Positions 9,009-18,236 of a stretch of DNA of 64,000 bases are shown piece by piece. A model generated the notes under the pieces. It was not told the origin of the DNA. It saw nothing but the letters and a program-made list of their open reading frames with translations, and ran no database searches. The stretch spans positions 175,988 to 239,987 of the forward strand of contig NZ_JAAOIW010000002.1 in assembly GCF_011440305.1 (NCBI RefSeq), in the 5' to 3' direction. The DNA is from Paenibacillus agricola (GTDB lineage Bacteria; Bacillota; Bacilli; Paenibacillales; NBRC-103111). Numbering within the stretch: position 1 is the first letter of the stretch; each line of letters starts with the position of its first letter. The position numbers and the translations under genes are program-made.

Positions 9009-9877
9009 CCAAAGAGAGAAAATGGATAATAGCGTCAGTTCTGATAGTTGTTATAGCCCTCCTTTCGTTCATTTCGCTCTTTATTGTGAAAGAGGGCGAA
9101 TATAAGGTAGTTTTAAAGTTCGGAGAGGCGGTCAGGATCCAGTCAGAGCCGGGTATTCATATCAAAATTCCTTTTATAGAATCCGTAACGACTCTTCCCA
9201 AATATCAAATGGTCTATGATAGCAAGCCTACCTCTATATTGACCAGGGATAAAAAGCCTATTGAGGTAGATAATTATACCGTATGGAGAATCGTCGATGC
9301 CCAGCAGTTCCTTCGTACTATACAGTCTATTACTGGTGGAGAAGAGCGTATTGACGCAGCTGTCTATAATACCGTAAGGCGGAAATTATCTGAAATTGAT
9401 TACAGCAACATTATAAGTGAAAACACACAACGTGGGAATTTAAACGATGAGATCACAAAGGAAGTATCCGAGCTGATGGAACGCGATAACTACGGCATCA
9501 AGATTGTCGATGTACGCATTAAGCGTACGGACCTTCCTGAGTCTAACAAGCAAAGCGTTTATAAGAGAATGATATCTGACCGCCAATCCATTGCTGCTAA
9601 GTACTTGTCCGAAGGGGACGAGGAATCGAAGAAGATCACTTCAAAGGCTGACAGACAAGCACGCGAGGTAACAGCTCAAGCCGAAGCAGATGCGAAAAAA
9701 ATTGTTGCAGAGGGAGAGCAGGAGGCCGCACAAATTTATAATCTTGCCTACGGCAAGGATCCCTCTTTTTACAATTTTTATCGCACGCTGGATAGCTACT
9801 TAGTTTCATTTAAAGGTGAGCCTGTCATTATGCTTCCGATCGATTCACCGTACACGAAGATTTTACTTGGTAAATAA
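9005..9877 (+). CDS. hflC: HflC-like SPFH/prohibitin membrane protein
   Basis: Partner of HflK. It has 290 residues, an N-terminal membrane segment (about residues 8-28), the SPFH domain starting EGEYKVVLKFGEAV, and a helical tail rich in Ala/Glu/Lys (SKADRQAREVTAQAEADAKK) as in HflC proteins. It is translationally coupled to hflK through an ATGA overlap and followed by a strong terminator. The expected role is membrane protein quality control with FtsH, known from E. coli and inferred here. Confidence 0.88.
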   Translation: MTKERKWIIASVLIVVIALLSFISLFIVKEGEYKVVLKFGEAVRIQSEPGIHIKIPFIESVTTLPKYQMVYDSKPTSILTRDKKPIEVDNYTVWRIVDAQQFLRTIQSITGGEERIDAAVYNTVRRKLSEIDYSNIISENTQRGNLNDEITKEVSELMERDNYGIKIVDVRIKRTDLPESNKQSVYKRMISDRQSIAAKYLSEGDEESKKITSKADRQAREVTAQAEADAKKIVAEGEQEAAQIYNLAYGKDPSFYNFYRTLDSYLVSFKGEPVIMLPIDSPYTKILLGK

Positions 9878-9886
9878 TCAGGCTTT

Positions 9887-9921
9887 AGCGCCGTCCAGAA
9901 ATCCTTGGACGGCGCTTTTTA
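9887..9921 (+). terminator. Terminator of hflKC
   Basis: AGCGCCGTCCA pairs with TGGACGGCGCT, followed by TTTTT. Confidence 0.9.
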
Positions 9922-10016
9922 TAGAGCTTTGGAATAAGCAGCAACCAGTCACCGAATCTCCTTTACTACATACTTTATTAAAGGCTTAAATAACATAATA
10001 AATTCATTGTTTCTCC

Positions 10017-10045
10017 TTGCTGTACAAGGTCTCTAGGTTTATACT
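10017..10045 (+). promoter_or_regulatory. Likely promoter upstream of corA
   Basis: TTGCTG and TATACT with a 17-base spacer, about 60 bases before the small reading frame at 10104. No M-box magnesium riboswitch was recognised between it and corA. Confidence 0.5.
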
Positions 10046-10103
10046 AGACAAGTATTCGACATGAAAAATTCTATAAAACAAGCAAAGGGGTGCAACCAAA
10101 TCG

Positions 10104-10232
10104 ATGGACGGAGACCCGAATAGTTGGAGCTACATCTACGTTCAAACACAACTGAATATTTGGTTGGGTATACAGTCGGCCTACGCCGCTGATCACCATG
10201 TTTCCCACAGCCCCTTGCCCTTACAAATATAG
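10104..10232 (+). CDS. Small reading frame of 42 codons in the corA leader
   Basis: ATG at 10104 follows an AAAGGGG site about 13 bases away. The frame encodes 42 residues beginning MDGDPNSW and ends at a TAG at 10230. A second frame from 10198 (different phase) carries a clear hydrophobic stretch of about 20 residues and runs into corA. Together they could be a short leader peptide or the decayed remnant of a membrane protein gene. The MDGDP...W opening reminds me of HlyC/CorC-type proteins, but that is from memory and weak. Confidence 0.3.
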   Translation: MDGDPNSWSYIYVQTQLNIWLGIQSAYAADHHVSHSPLPLQI

Positions 10233-10360
10233 CCCTTTATGGATAGAATCCATTTATTATAGCAGCTTGTTTGTTTGGCTTTATCTGCTGTCCACATGGC
10301 TTAGCGGCGTTTCTTCCTCCTGTATTCTTCTCCATTTAACTATGCGAAGAGGTGAGGCAA

Positions 10361-11296
10361 ATGAAAACACGCTTGGTGCAGGATGGCATTTTTACATTGG
10401 TGGAAGATGTTACACAAGCTATGAAAGCGCCGGATCATGGATTTTACTGGATAGATGCGGATGTTGAAGATTTGGAGATTTTACAGCCCCTCTACCACCT
10501 CCATGAGCTGGCCGTCGAGGATTGCTTGATGGAGGAGGAGCAACGCCCCAAGATCGAACTCTATGATTCCAATTATTTTATCGTGGTTAGCAGTATACGC
10601 TTTGACGATGAAGAGATTTTTTTGCGTGCACTGAATATTTTTATCGGCAAGCATTACATTATTACGGTGACCCGCCAAAAAATTAATGAGCTTCGCGCGC
10701 TGAAGCCTGTGCTATGGGAAGAAGAAGTTGCAGCACCTGACAGCTTCCTGTATCACTTGATCGATTTGGTAGTAGATAATTATACAAGCGTTGGTGATCG
10801 GATTGAAGTCAAAATCGAGAAGCTCGAAGAAGACATCCTCATGCATACAAAGAAATCCCATCTGAATGAAATTATTGGGCTGCGAAGCGAAATTCTTTGG
10901 TTAAAAAAGGTGCTGGGCCCGCAACGAGACGTCATTGCTACCTTAAACCGAAAAGAGCTGAAACTCATCAGCGAGCCGCTCAAAAAGTATTTTGGGGATA
11001 TCCACGAAAATGCCGTCAAAATTTCAGAAACCTTCGACACCTTCCGCGACCTGATGGGCAACTTACGAGAAGCGTACCAATCCAGCTTGTCCAACCGCGC
11101 AAATGAAATTATGCGGGTGTTCACGGCGCTGACTTTGATCTTCATGCCATTAACGTTTATTACTGGTATTTATGGGATGAACTTTGATTATATTCCCGGA
11201 CTTCACTGGGCGTATGGCGGTATTGCCGCCGTAATTTTCATGTTTCTTGTAGGCGTCTCGATGTTAGTCCTCTTCCGTAAGAAAGATTGGCTATAG
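10361..11296 (+). CDS. corA: CorA-type divalent metal transporter
   Basis: Magnesium/cobalt channel of the CorA family, working as a membrane pentamer. The 311-residue protein has the large N-terminal cytoplasmic domain, a long helix (about residues 150-245), and two C-terminal membrane helices. The signature YGMN is present in GIYGMNFDY, between the helices. The ATG at 10361 has GAGGTGAGG just upstream; an in-frame GTG at 10352 lies within that site and is less likely. Cobalt uptake would suit the cobalamin operon further along, but nothing shows joint control. Confidence 0.92.
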   Translation: MKTRLVQDGIFTLVEDVTQAMKAPDHGFYWIDADVEDLEILQPLYHLHELAVEDCLMEEEQRPKIELYDSNYFIVVSSIRFDDEEIFLRALNIFIGKHYIITVTRQKINELRALKPVLWEEEVAAPDSFLYHLIDLVVDNYTSVGDRIEVKIEKLEEDILMHTKKSHLNEIIGLRSEILWLKKVLGPQRDVIATLNRKELKLISEPLKKYFGDIHENAVKISETFDTFRDLMGNLREAYQSSLSNRANEIMRVFTALTLIFMPLTFITGIYGMNFDYIPGLHWAYGGIAAVIFMFLVGVSMLVLFRKKDWL

Positions 11297-11300
11297 CTTG

Positions 11301-11351
11301 AAAAAACTCGTAGGTTGGGAATGTTCATCCCTTGCCCCACGAGTTTTTTTC
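11301..11351 (+). terminator. Terminator of corA
   Basis: AAAAAACTCGT pairs with ACGAGTTTTTTT across a loop that itself contains a GGGAATG/CATCCC helix. Confidence 0.85.
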
Positions 11352-11515
11352 ATTAAATTATGGTCAAGCTCGCCATCTTAACCCCCTTATTTTTCGCTGC
11401 CCATTTCGTAAAGCAAAAAAGCATCCCCAGAATACCTAAACCGTTTGGCTATACCGTTTCACCGGCTTCTACAACGTGTAATGTATGGGTATACTGTAAA
11501 TTGAGGTGAAGGTCT

Positions 11516-11950
11516 ATGTTCCATAAAATTTTAGTCGCCTACGATGGATCGGAGACAGCAAGAATCGCTTTAAATAAAGCCATTGAATTGAAGCAGGTTT
11601 TCGTTGAATCCATTCTGGAAGTTGTTCATGTGTTCCAGATATCTAATCTGGTGCTGAATGATGCTATTATTCCAGAGCCGGTTATGATCCAAGCTGAATT
11701 GTACCAAGCCGCTGAAGAGGTTGTGGCCGAAGCCAGGCTTCTAGTCGCCCCTCTAAGCTTGGCAACAGTCACATTATTAGATGGCGGCGGGGCTCCCGCC
11801 AGAGTGATATTGGATTACGCAGAAGCCCATCAATTCGAGCTGGTTATTGTGGGCAGCAGAGGCATGGGAAACTTCAAGGAAATTTTCTTAGGTAGTGTGA
11901 GTTCAGAAATAGTCCACCACGCCCAGGTTCCTGTGCTTGTTGTGAAATAG
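11516..11950 (+). CDS. Universal stress protein (UspA family)
   Basis: Single Usp domain of 144 residues. The nucleotide-binding signature is complete near the C-terminus: GSRGMG followed nine residues later by GS (GSRGMGNFKEIFLGS), then PVLVV, the pattern of ATP-binding family members. The N-terminus KILVAYDGSE is also typical. GAGGTGAAGG precedes the ATG. A GGGTATACT element sits just upstream; a TCTACA 16 bases before TATACT makes a moderate sigma-A promoter. It is a single-gene unit with its own terminator. The stress it answers to cannot be told from sequence. Confidence 0.93.
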   Translation: MFHKILVAYDGSETARIALNKAIELKQVFVESILEVVHVFQISNLVLNDAIIPEPVMIQAELYQAAEEVVAEARLLVAPLSLATVTLLDGGGAPARVILDYAEAHQFELVIVGSRGMGNFKEIFLGSVSSEIVHHAQVPVLVVK

Positions 11951-11952
11951 AA

Positions 11953-11998
11953 AAGAGCTATCCCAAAAGGTCTAAGACCGTTGGGACAGCTCTTTTTT
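11953..11998 (+). terminator. Terminator of the Usp gene
   Basis: AGAGCTATCCCAA pairs with TTGGGACAGCTCT, followed by TTTTTTT. Confidence 0.9.
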
Positions 11999-12124
11999 TG
12001 AAGTGCTAGGAGCTTGGCTCCCGTATAGATAGCAGTTGGCTGGCTCTTGACCGACCAGTAGTTAGACTCGGTCTGGCCCAATTGCACCTTGACGGCTCGT
12101 TATTTAGCCGATTTCGGCTGGTTC

Positions 12125-13144
12125 TCAGCCTGCCTCAACGGCTTGCTCGGCTTGGACTTGGACGTGTCGGTATTTCATCCGCAGCAGCCTTAGCCACTCA
12201 TAAATCCGGTCCACCTCCTTACCTTCCAATGCCTCAGGATGGTATACAGCTTGCAGGATCGGCTTCAAGTAGCGGTCGCCTTTTTGCTCAAAGGCTTCCC
12301 AAGCCAACGCTTGTTCTTCCTCCGGCACATTTTGCAGGATGATTTCGATATAAGGCTCCATATCGTAGCCTTCTCTATCGAGCTCCTCCATCAGCACCAA
12401 TAGCTCTCTCCGCTGCAATTGCGTCTGCTCTCTTAAAGCTTCCAATCCATCGCCGCGGGAAATGGCTTCAAGCAGCTTGCGCTTAATATCCTGCTTATTT
12501 TCGATTGATTTCCGTTTGCTCTCCTTCTCCTGCACCAGCCAGCTATTAAACTCTACAGGATTAATCGTTTCTTTAACCCAGTGAAGCGGAAACGAGGTGA
12601 TTCGTTCATGGCCGTTCGTAAGGCTGAGCAGCTCTTGTCCATAAGCGGCCGACTTCGTTGCACCTAGACCGGGAAGCTGCCTTAATTCCTCCAGTGTATG
12701 CGGAAGGAACACACTGACCAGCCGCAGCAGCCTATTCGTCGCTACCATGAAAGGGATCTTGCCTTCTTTGCTTGACTGCTTAAGCCGCCACTTGCGCAGC
12801 TCCTCATACAACCCATCATTGGGATGAAGCTCGCTGTAATAGGTGAGCAGCTGAAGCCTTTCTGTTCTACTGTCCAGCACTTTGATTTCCGGTACAATCG
12901 CCGCCTCAATAATAGGGTTAAAGCCATCACTTTGCTTGGCAATTAGATGCTCACGGAATGCTACCAGCATGTCCTCCCAGCCAGTCCCTTCAAACCACGT
13001 TTCCTGGACCAGACGCCCATCCTCCTTGGTTTCCTGCCAGCCTACATACCAGCAGCCTTGGCTCTCACCGATCGATACCTGCGCATTTAGTACACGATCT
13101 TCCTCCACTCTCTTCTCCAAGCTGTTTAAAAACACCATATTCAA
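12125..13144 (-). CDS. HRDC-domain protein
   Basis: Soluble protein of 339 residues. The middle part (about residues 130-210) is an HRDC domain, a helical nucleic-acid-binding module of RecQ and RNase D, with the typical pattern ending LPGLGATKSAAYGQELL. The flanks are rich in Arg/Glu/Lys and form predicted helices; no helicase or nuclease motif is visible. The TTG at 13144 is chosen because GGAGGG lies 7 bases upstream; the ATG at 13138 is the alternative. A TTGTAC-17-TATTAT pair near 13277-13249 could be its promoter, which would place the hairpin at 13184-13222 in its leader. Function beyond nucleic-acid binding is unknown. Confidence 0.75.
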   Translation of the reverse strand: MNMVFLNSLEKRVEEDRVLNAQVSIGESQGCWYVGWQETKEDGRLVQETWFEGTGWEDMLVAFREHLIAKQSDGFNPIIEAAIVPEIKVLDSRTERLQLLTYYSELHPNDGLYEELRKWRLKQSSKEGKIPFMVATNRLLRLVSVFLPHTLEELRQLPGLGATKSAAYGQELLSLTNGHERITSFPLHWVKETINPVEFNSWLVQEKESKRKSIENKQDIKRKLLEAISRGDGLEALREQTQLQRRELLVLMEELDREGYDMEPYIEIILQNVPEEEQALAWEAFEQKGDRYLKPILQAVYHPEALEGKEVDRIYEWLRLLRMKYRHVQVQAEQAVEAG

Positions 13145-13183
13145 TGGGCATCCCTCCATAGCATTATCCAACAAACACAAAAA

Positions 13184-13222
13184 AGCACCCCTCCTACATG
13201 TACTGTAAGAGAGGTGCTTCCC
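13184..13222 (-). terminator. Terminator of the oligogalacturonide operon, in the HRDC leader
   Basis: On the minus strand AAGCACC-TCTC-TTACA pairs with TGTAG-GAGG-GGTGCTT, followed by TTTTTT. It lies 66 bases after the stop of the lyase gene and 40 bases before the HRDC gene start. Confidence 0.75.
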
Positions 13223-13288
13223 CTGTCGATTGAAATTATTACCATAATATCATATTATATCCTGTTGTACAACCCTAAATTACTTAGG

Positions 13289-14476
13289 TTATTCACGTAT
13301 TGGCAGCGACTCAAAATCAGGCACATCTACCATATACAGATTGCCATAGCCTGACATATCGCTTGTAAAAAGCACATGCTTGCCATCAGGACTTAATCTC
13401 GGATGCACATGCAGGCTTTGTGTGTGGAAGCTTCCACGATGCTTGCATAATAACCGCGGTCCCTGAAAGCCGGAGCCGTCATTGCGCCATAGCTGCAGCG
13501 TATCCTGTAGCTGTTGTCCGTGGTAGGCACTGGCCTGCTGCCCATCTCCAACGACCAGATTCAAATCATTCGAATGCACATGCATATTCTGAAACGGAAA
13601 GCTGTATTCCTCAAGGCGTTCATTCGTATAATGGACAGCCCCAAGAATTTTGCCGGTCTCATCGGATAAGGAGCCGGTAAAGCCATGGTATCCGATGTGG
13701 AGGCCATCCTTCATCCAATATTCATGGCCTACATATTCATTGGACTTCGTATCCCTGACCTTCCAATGAAGGCCTGTATTCATATCAAACACCCAAATAC
13801 GGTGATCGATCTGCTCCCATGGCCCCTCATGGCAATAAGTGAACAAATGCGGCTGCGTAGGGGACGTATTAATATGCCCTAGCCATAATTGCTCCTCGTG
13901 CAGCTCTCGAACCGTGCCGTTCCTCGTTGAAACGGCCATAATCATACAATGCGGCTTAGCGCTGAAATAGCTCTCGAAGCCCGCATAGCCATTGCCCAAA
14001 TCCATATGAATACGATCTGATAAATTCTCGTTTAGCCCGAAGCAGACCCATTCGCCGTCGGCTGTACAGCTCATGCTGCCAAAGTTGTATCCAGCTGGAG
14101 CCGTATATAACGTGCGCTCTTCCAGCGTGTGAAGGTCAATTCCGATAATGGCATGATTATAATAGAAATAAGCTTCATGCTCTAACGGGTTCAAGAACGT
14201 ACCTTGAATCCGCGAAGTATAACCCGGCTTGAGGTCCGTTAGCTGCGCCATTTCCCCACTGTGCAGATCAAGGCTGTACAGATTCGTGACATTGCCACGG
14301 TCGGAGCCAAATAGCAGCTTTCCCTTTCCATAAAATCCGTTATTCGTAAAATAAAGATGAAAGCTATGCGAGCGATAATCGGTTAATTGCCTGACGGTTA
14401 CGCCTGTCAACCTGTCTTGGAAGCTGCGCTGCTCTGAGCGCCACACCTTACTTTTTGCTGGCTGCATAAGCTTCAT
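13289..14476 (-). CDS. Oligogalacturonate lyase-like protein
   Basis: Seven-bladed propeller-type protein of up to 395 residues resembling oligogalacturonate lyases (family 22 polysaccharide lyases), which split unsaturated galacturonate oligomers from pectin inside the cell. No signal peptide is visible, in keeping with a cytoplasmic enzyme. Repeated TolB-like strands such as LFGSDRGNVTNLY and VLFTSDMSGYGNLYMV mark the blades; histidines in GHINTSPTQPH and GHEYW fit the metal-binding positions of the family. The first ATG overlaps the binding-protein gene by 29 bases; ATG at 14467 or a GTG at 14446 are other possible starts. The transporter upstream supports the substrate class. Confidence 0.75.
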   Translation of the reverse strand: MKLMQPAKSKVWRSEQRSFQDRLTGVTVRQLTDYRSHSFHLYFTNNGFYGKGKLLFGSDRGNVTNLYSLDLHSGEMAQLTDLKPGYTSRIQGTFLNPLEHEAYFYYNHAIIGIDLHTLEERTLYTAPAGYNFGSMSCTADGEWVCFGLNENLSDRIHMDLGNGYAGFESYFSAKPHCMIMAVSTRNGTVRELHEEQLWLGHINTSPTQPHLFTYCHEGPWEQIDHRIWVFDMNTGLHWKVRDTKSNEYVGHEYWMKDGLHIGYHGFTGSLSDETGKILGAVHYTNERLEEYSFPFQNMHVHSNDLNLVVGDGQQASAYHGQQLQDTLQLWRNDGSGFQGPRLLCKHRGSFHTQSLHVHPRLSPDGKHVLFTSDMSGYGNLYMVDVPDFESLPIRE

Positions 14477-16028
14477 TCATTTCCTTGGTATAGTCGTCCC
14501 CGCCGCTTTTTTTCCATAGCTCCATATCTGCTTGGAACCCGGCCTCATCCACCTTGCCAACGATAAATTTAATTCTTGCATCCTCCACAATTTGATCCAG
14601 CTGAGCGCCCTTCTGTGTAAAGGTTGCCGAGGTCAATGGCTCGCCGGGATTGGCAACAATGATTTTTTCATTTTCCTTCATCACTTCATTGGCTTTAATC
14701 CGCAATGCCGTTGCCGGTTTGAACAACTCAGGCACAATATAAGGAATCTGCAAGGCAAATTGGTTCATATTTTTGTTATTAATGTCCGGTGCCATATTAT
14801 CATTAATCGTCAGTATCGGTGTCATCTTGTCATTTTCCATTTTATAATGCGTTCCATCAATCCCATAGCTCAGGAGTCCTTGGAGCTCTTTATCATTGGT
14901 TTTGTCAAAAAATTGCAGAACCTTCTTAAGCTCCGCTTCGGTTTTCACGCTTGACTTGGAGATTAGGAATACACCTCCGTAGCCAGTGGATGGCTGGTTG
15001 AATAGTCCTTTGGGTCCGCTTACCGCACCAATAACATCAATGGAGCCTTTAGGATCAACTGTTTTCATTTTTTCATCAATTTGGTACGAGCGGTCCGCTA
15101 CATCAACGGCAACACCTGCTTTTCCATTCACAATCGGATCGTTCCACTTGGCTGAATCATAGACGGCGAAGTCTTGGTTAACCAATTTCTCATCATACAA
15201 TTTTTTGTAAAATTTAATCGCTTCCAGGTATTCCGGTGTAAGATGGGCAGGTACAAGCTTGCCATCCTTGATTCCCCATTTGTTCGGTGCCCCGAACCAG
15301 GTTTGCATGATATCCCATGGACCTGAATATTTGGTAACTACCATACCGTAGGTGTCGTCCTTACCGTTCTTGTCAGGATCATTATTTGTAAAGGCCTTAA
15401 GCATATTATAGAAATCATCAATCGTTTTGGGCTCCTTCATTCCCAGGTTATCCAGCCAATCCTTACGGAAGGAGATACCCATTCGGCCAATTGGGCGGGT
15501 TGTGTAAAGCGCATAATACTTACCGTTAACGGAGGTATTATTGAGGATGACGGGGTTCGCCTTGCTCAGATTCGGATAGTCCTTCAAATAAGGACCGATT
15601 TCCCAAAAAGCGCCACCTTTAATCGCATTGGCAACTGCCGGAAGCTTGACGTTGACTACGAAAATCCCTGTTGGCATAGAGCCTGAGGCCAAGGTTATAT
15701 TCATTTTATCGAGATACGAGGCATCCGGTACAAACTGGAGGTCGAGCTTCGTATTCGTATATGCCTCGACCTTTTTCCATACCTTACTTTCAGGTGTTGC
15801 ATTGTCATTAGAAAAGCTCTTCAACATCAGGCTAATCTTGAATGGGGGCTCTGCTACTTGGGTCTCGGCTGGTTTAGGCCCTGTGCTAGGAGCTGGGGCT
15901 GGGGCTGGGGAAGCAGTAGGAGCCGTTGCTGGACCTGAGGTTGTACTGCAGCCTACAACTACGCTTGCGGTTACAGCGATACTCGCCAAAGCAAACAGCG
16001 GACGTTTGGACGTTTGAAGCCATTTCAT
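14448..16028 (-). CDS. ABC sugar-binding lipoprotein (LplA/YtcQ type)
   Basis: Extracellular solute-binding protein of 526 residues with a lipoprotein signal peptide ending VVVGC, so Cys27 is lipidated. A linker of about 30 residues rich in Ala, Pro and Thr follows, then the large two-lobe binding domain typical of LplA/YtcQ proteins for oligosaccharides. It is third in the operon after the two permeases and overlaps the lyase gene. No ATPase is encoded here; such systems in Bacillales usually borrow a shared MsmX-type ATPase. By context the ligand is an oligogalacturonide, but that is inference. Confidence 0.9.
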   Translation of the reverse strand: MKWLQTSKRPLFALASIAVTASVVVGCSTTSGPATAPTASPAPAPAPSTGPKPAETQVAEPPFKISLMLKSFSNDNATPESKVWKKVEAYTNTKLDLQFVPDASYLDKMNITLASGSMPTGIFVVNVKLPAVANAIKGGAFWEIGPYLKDYPNLSKANPVILNNTSVNGKYYALYTTRPIGRMGISFRKDWLDNLGMKEPKTIDDFYNMLKAFTNNDPDKNGKDDTYGMVVTKYSGPWDIMQTWFGAPNKWGIKDGKLVPAHLTPEYLEAIKFYKKLYDEKLVNQDFAVYDSAKWNDPIVNGKAGVAVDVADRSYQIDEKMKTVDPKGSIDVIGAVSGPKGLFNQPSTGYGGVFLISKSSVKTEAELKKVLQFFDKTNDKELQGLLSYGIDGTHYKMENDKMTPILTINDNMAPDINNKNMNQFALQIPYIVPELFKPATALRIKANEVMKENEKIIVANPGEPLTSATFTQKGAQLDQIVEDARIKFIVGKVDEAGFQADMELWKKSGGDDYTKEMNEAYAASKK

Positions 16029-16091
16029 AGTAAACTTCCTCCCTTTTCTTATCCATCAATGAACCTATACTTATCATTTATCTGAAGCGCC

Positions 16092-16967
16092 TTACCCCTT
16101 GACAGCGCCCAATAGAACGCCTTTGGCAAAATGCTTCTGGATAAACGGATAAACCAACAAAATAGGTAGAGTGCCTACAACAACAACCGCCATTTTGATC
16201 GATTGGTCAGGAGGCTTCACATAACTCAGATCCATCGTCGACATATCTAGAGAGCCCGATGCCAATAAAATCATCTGTCGCAGCAGCACCTGCATCGGCC
16301 ACATCTTCGAGTCGCTTAAATATAACAGCGCATTAAAAAAATCATTCCAGTGGCCCACGGCATAAAAGAGGGCAAAGGTTGCGATAACCGGCTTCGATAA
16401 AGGAAGAACAATGCGCCATAACACACCAAGGTCATTGCACCCATCGATACGTGCCGATTCCACAAGCTCATTGGGGATTTCCTGAAAAAAAGATTTGATC
16501 ACGATCAGATTGAACACATTAATCGCTGTCGGGATCATGACCGCCCAGTAGCTGTTAAGCAGCCCCATCCCTTTGACAACCAGGTAGGTAGGGATCATCC
16601 CGCCACTGAATACCATTGTAAAAATAATCATATTGAGCATGATATTCCTGCCAATCATATAGCGGCGCGATAAGCCATAAGCAAAGGTAAAGGTGAAGAA
16701 CAGGTTTACGATCGTTCCTGCTATGGTAATGAACACCGATACCAGCAAGCTGCGTGGCAACGTATGGTCTTTAAACACAAACACATAAGCATCCAAAGTA
16801 ACCGTCTTCGGAATCAGGAAAAAGGCACGGCTGCCAATTTCAATTTCCGATGCAAACGATCCCGCTACAATATACATAATCGGCAGCATCATACAAACAG
16901 CAACCAATGCGAGAAACGAGTAGTTGGCGATATCAAACGCTTTACCGCCTATAGATTTCTGCCTCAT
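16092..16967 (-). CDS. ABC sugar permease (LplC/YtcP type)
   Basis: Inner-membrane permease of 291 residues with six predicted helices. The EAA loop that docks the ATPase is seen as ELVESARIDGCNDLGVLWRIV in the third cytoplasmic loop. The C-terminus KHFAKGVLLGAVKG is typical of the LplC/YtcP group. It is 18 bases downstream of the other permease gene and 63 bases before the binding protein, in one operon. Confidence 0.92.
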   Translation of the reverse strand: MRQKSIGGKAFDIANYSFLALVAVCMMLPIMYIVAGSFASEIEIGSRAFFLIPKTVTLDAYVFVFKDHTLPRSLLVSVFITIAGTIVNLFFTFTFAYGLSRRYMIGRNIMLNMIIFTMVFSGGMIPTYLVVKGMGLLNSYWAVMIPTAINVFNLIVIKSFFQEIPNELVESARIDGCNDLGVLWRIVLPLSKPVIATFALFYAVGHWNDFFNALLYLSDSKMWPMQVLLRQMILLASGSLDMSTMDLSYVKPPDQSIKMAVVVVGTLPILLVYPFIQKHFAKGVLLGAVKG

Positions 16968-16985
16968 GACGATAGCCTCCTCTAC

Positions 16986-17957
16986 TTAAAATATGCCTGA
17001 ATGGCCCGCACGCTTAGCCAAATAATTGGACGTAAACACAAGAATGATCCCAATAATGGCTTTGAACAATCCTACAGCCGTGCTGTAGCTAAACGCACCT
17101 TGCGTGATCCCAAGCGCATACACATACGTATCGAATACCTCGGCTACCGGTCGGTTCAGCGCATTACTCATCAATAGCACCTGCTCGAAGCCGCGGTCCA
17201 GAAAATTGCCCATTCGCAGAATCAGCAGTACAATAATCGTTCCGCGAATCGCTGGCAGTGTGATATGCCATACTTGGCGAAACCGGTTGGCTCCATCCAC
17301 GATCGCGGCCTCATATTGCTCCTGGTCTACGCCTGCCAGCGCTGCGAGAAAAATAATCGTTCCCCACCCTACTTCCTTCCACAGGCTTTGCCCAATAATC
17401 ACCGGCCGAAACCAATTTTCACTTGTTAGAAAATCAAATCTTTGCCCTGTCAGACTAAACAGCATTTCGTTCACTACGCCACCTTCGGTTGTAAGCAGCA
17501 GATAAGAAATGCTGGCGAGGATGACCATAGAAATAAAATGCGGCACATAGATGATCGTTTGGATCAATCGTTTATACAACGAGATCCGGACCTCATTGAG
17601 CAGCAACGCCAAAACAATGGGTGCCGGGAAAAAAAACACCATATCGTAGAAGCCCAGCAGCAGCGTATTACGCATTAATTTGAAAAAGATCGGATCCTGA
17701 AACAATTGCTTAAAATTAGCAAATCCGACCCACTCACTTTCGAAAAACCCGATATAAGGCTGATAATTTTTGAAAGCAAGCAGCACTCCCCACATCGGAA
17801 GATACTTGAAAATAAGAAAGTAGAGCAGCCCCGGCACACAAAGCAGCAGCAAATATTTATCTCTGCTCATCTTTGCAAGCAACGAGTTTCTTTTGGGTAT
17901 CTCCACTGCCGCTTGTCCCTCGGCTGCGAGCAATTTGGATTGTGATGCTTTCGGCAT
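16986..17957 (-). CDS. ABC sugar permease (LplB/YteP type)
   Basis: First gene of the transporter operon. It encodes 323 residues with a cytoplasmic N-terminal extension of about 35 residues and six membrane helices. The EAA loop reads EQYEAAIVDGANRFRQVWH. The ATG at 17957 is preceded by GAAGGAG. It pairs with the LplC-type permease. The 279 bases upstream hold a cre-like site, and the sensor-regulator gene lies just beyond on the same strand. Confidence 0.92.
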   Translation of the reverse strand: MPKASQSKLLAAEGQAAVEIPKRNSLLAKMSRDKYLLLLCVPGLLYFLIFKYLPMWGVLLAFKNYQPYIGFFESEWVGFANFKQLFQDPIFFKLMRNTLLLGFYDMVFFFPAPIVLALLLNEVRISLYKRLIQTIIYVPHFISMVILASISYLLLTTEGGVVNEMLFSLTGQRFDFLTSENWFRPVIIGQSLWKEVGWGTIIFLAALAGVDQEQYEAAIVDGANRFRQVWHITLPAIRGTIIVLLILRMGNFLDRGFEQVLLMSNALNRPVAEVFDTYVYALGITQGAFSYSTAVGLFKAIIGIILVFTSNYLAKRAGHSGIF

Positions 17958-18092
17958 ATGATCACTCCTTCATACTCCCACCATATCCAATTTCCCATTT
18001 TCCAACAACCACACTTTTTTGAATGTATTTCCAGAAGATTCAGACTTTTTTTCCAAGCTAAGATTTTTATAAAAACGGCTACTCATGGGTAA

Positions 18093-18106
18093 TGATAGCG
18101 TTTGCA
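18093..18106 (-). promoter_or_regulatory. cre-like catabolite site before the sugar transporter
   Basis: TGCAAACGCTATCA matches the CcpA consensus TGWAANCGNTNWCA except at one position. It lies about 136 bases before the first permease gene. CcpA repression by preferred sugars would suit a pectin-fragment uptake operon. Confidence 0.55.
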
Positions 18107-18236
18107 CAATTTCGGAAATGTAAGATATTTTTGCAGATAAAGCCCAAATAACCATCAAATAGCAAGAGCTTGATAGTTACTTAGCATATGGACGATTGTG
18201 AAACGATGCACAAGCGGTTATAGCTGTAGCTGTGGT

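Noticed and set aside
10040..10350. M-box magnesium riboswitch before corA
   Set aside because: I could not find the conserved core sequences of the M-box in this stretch.
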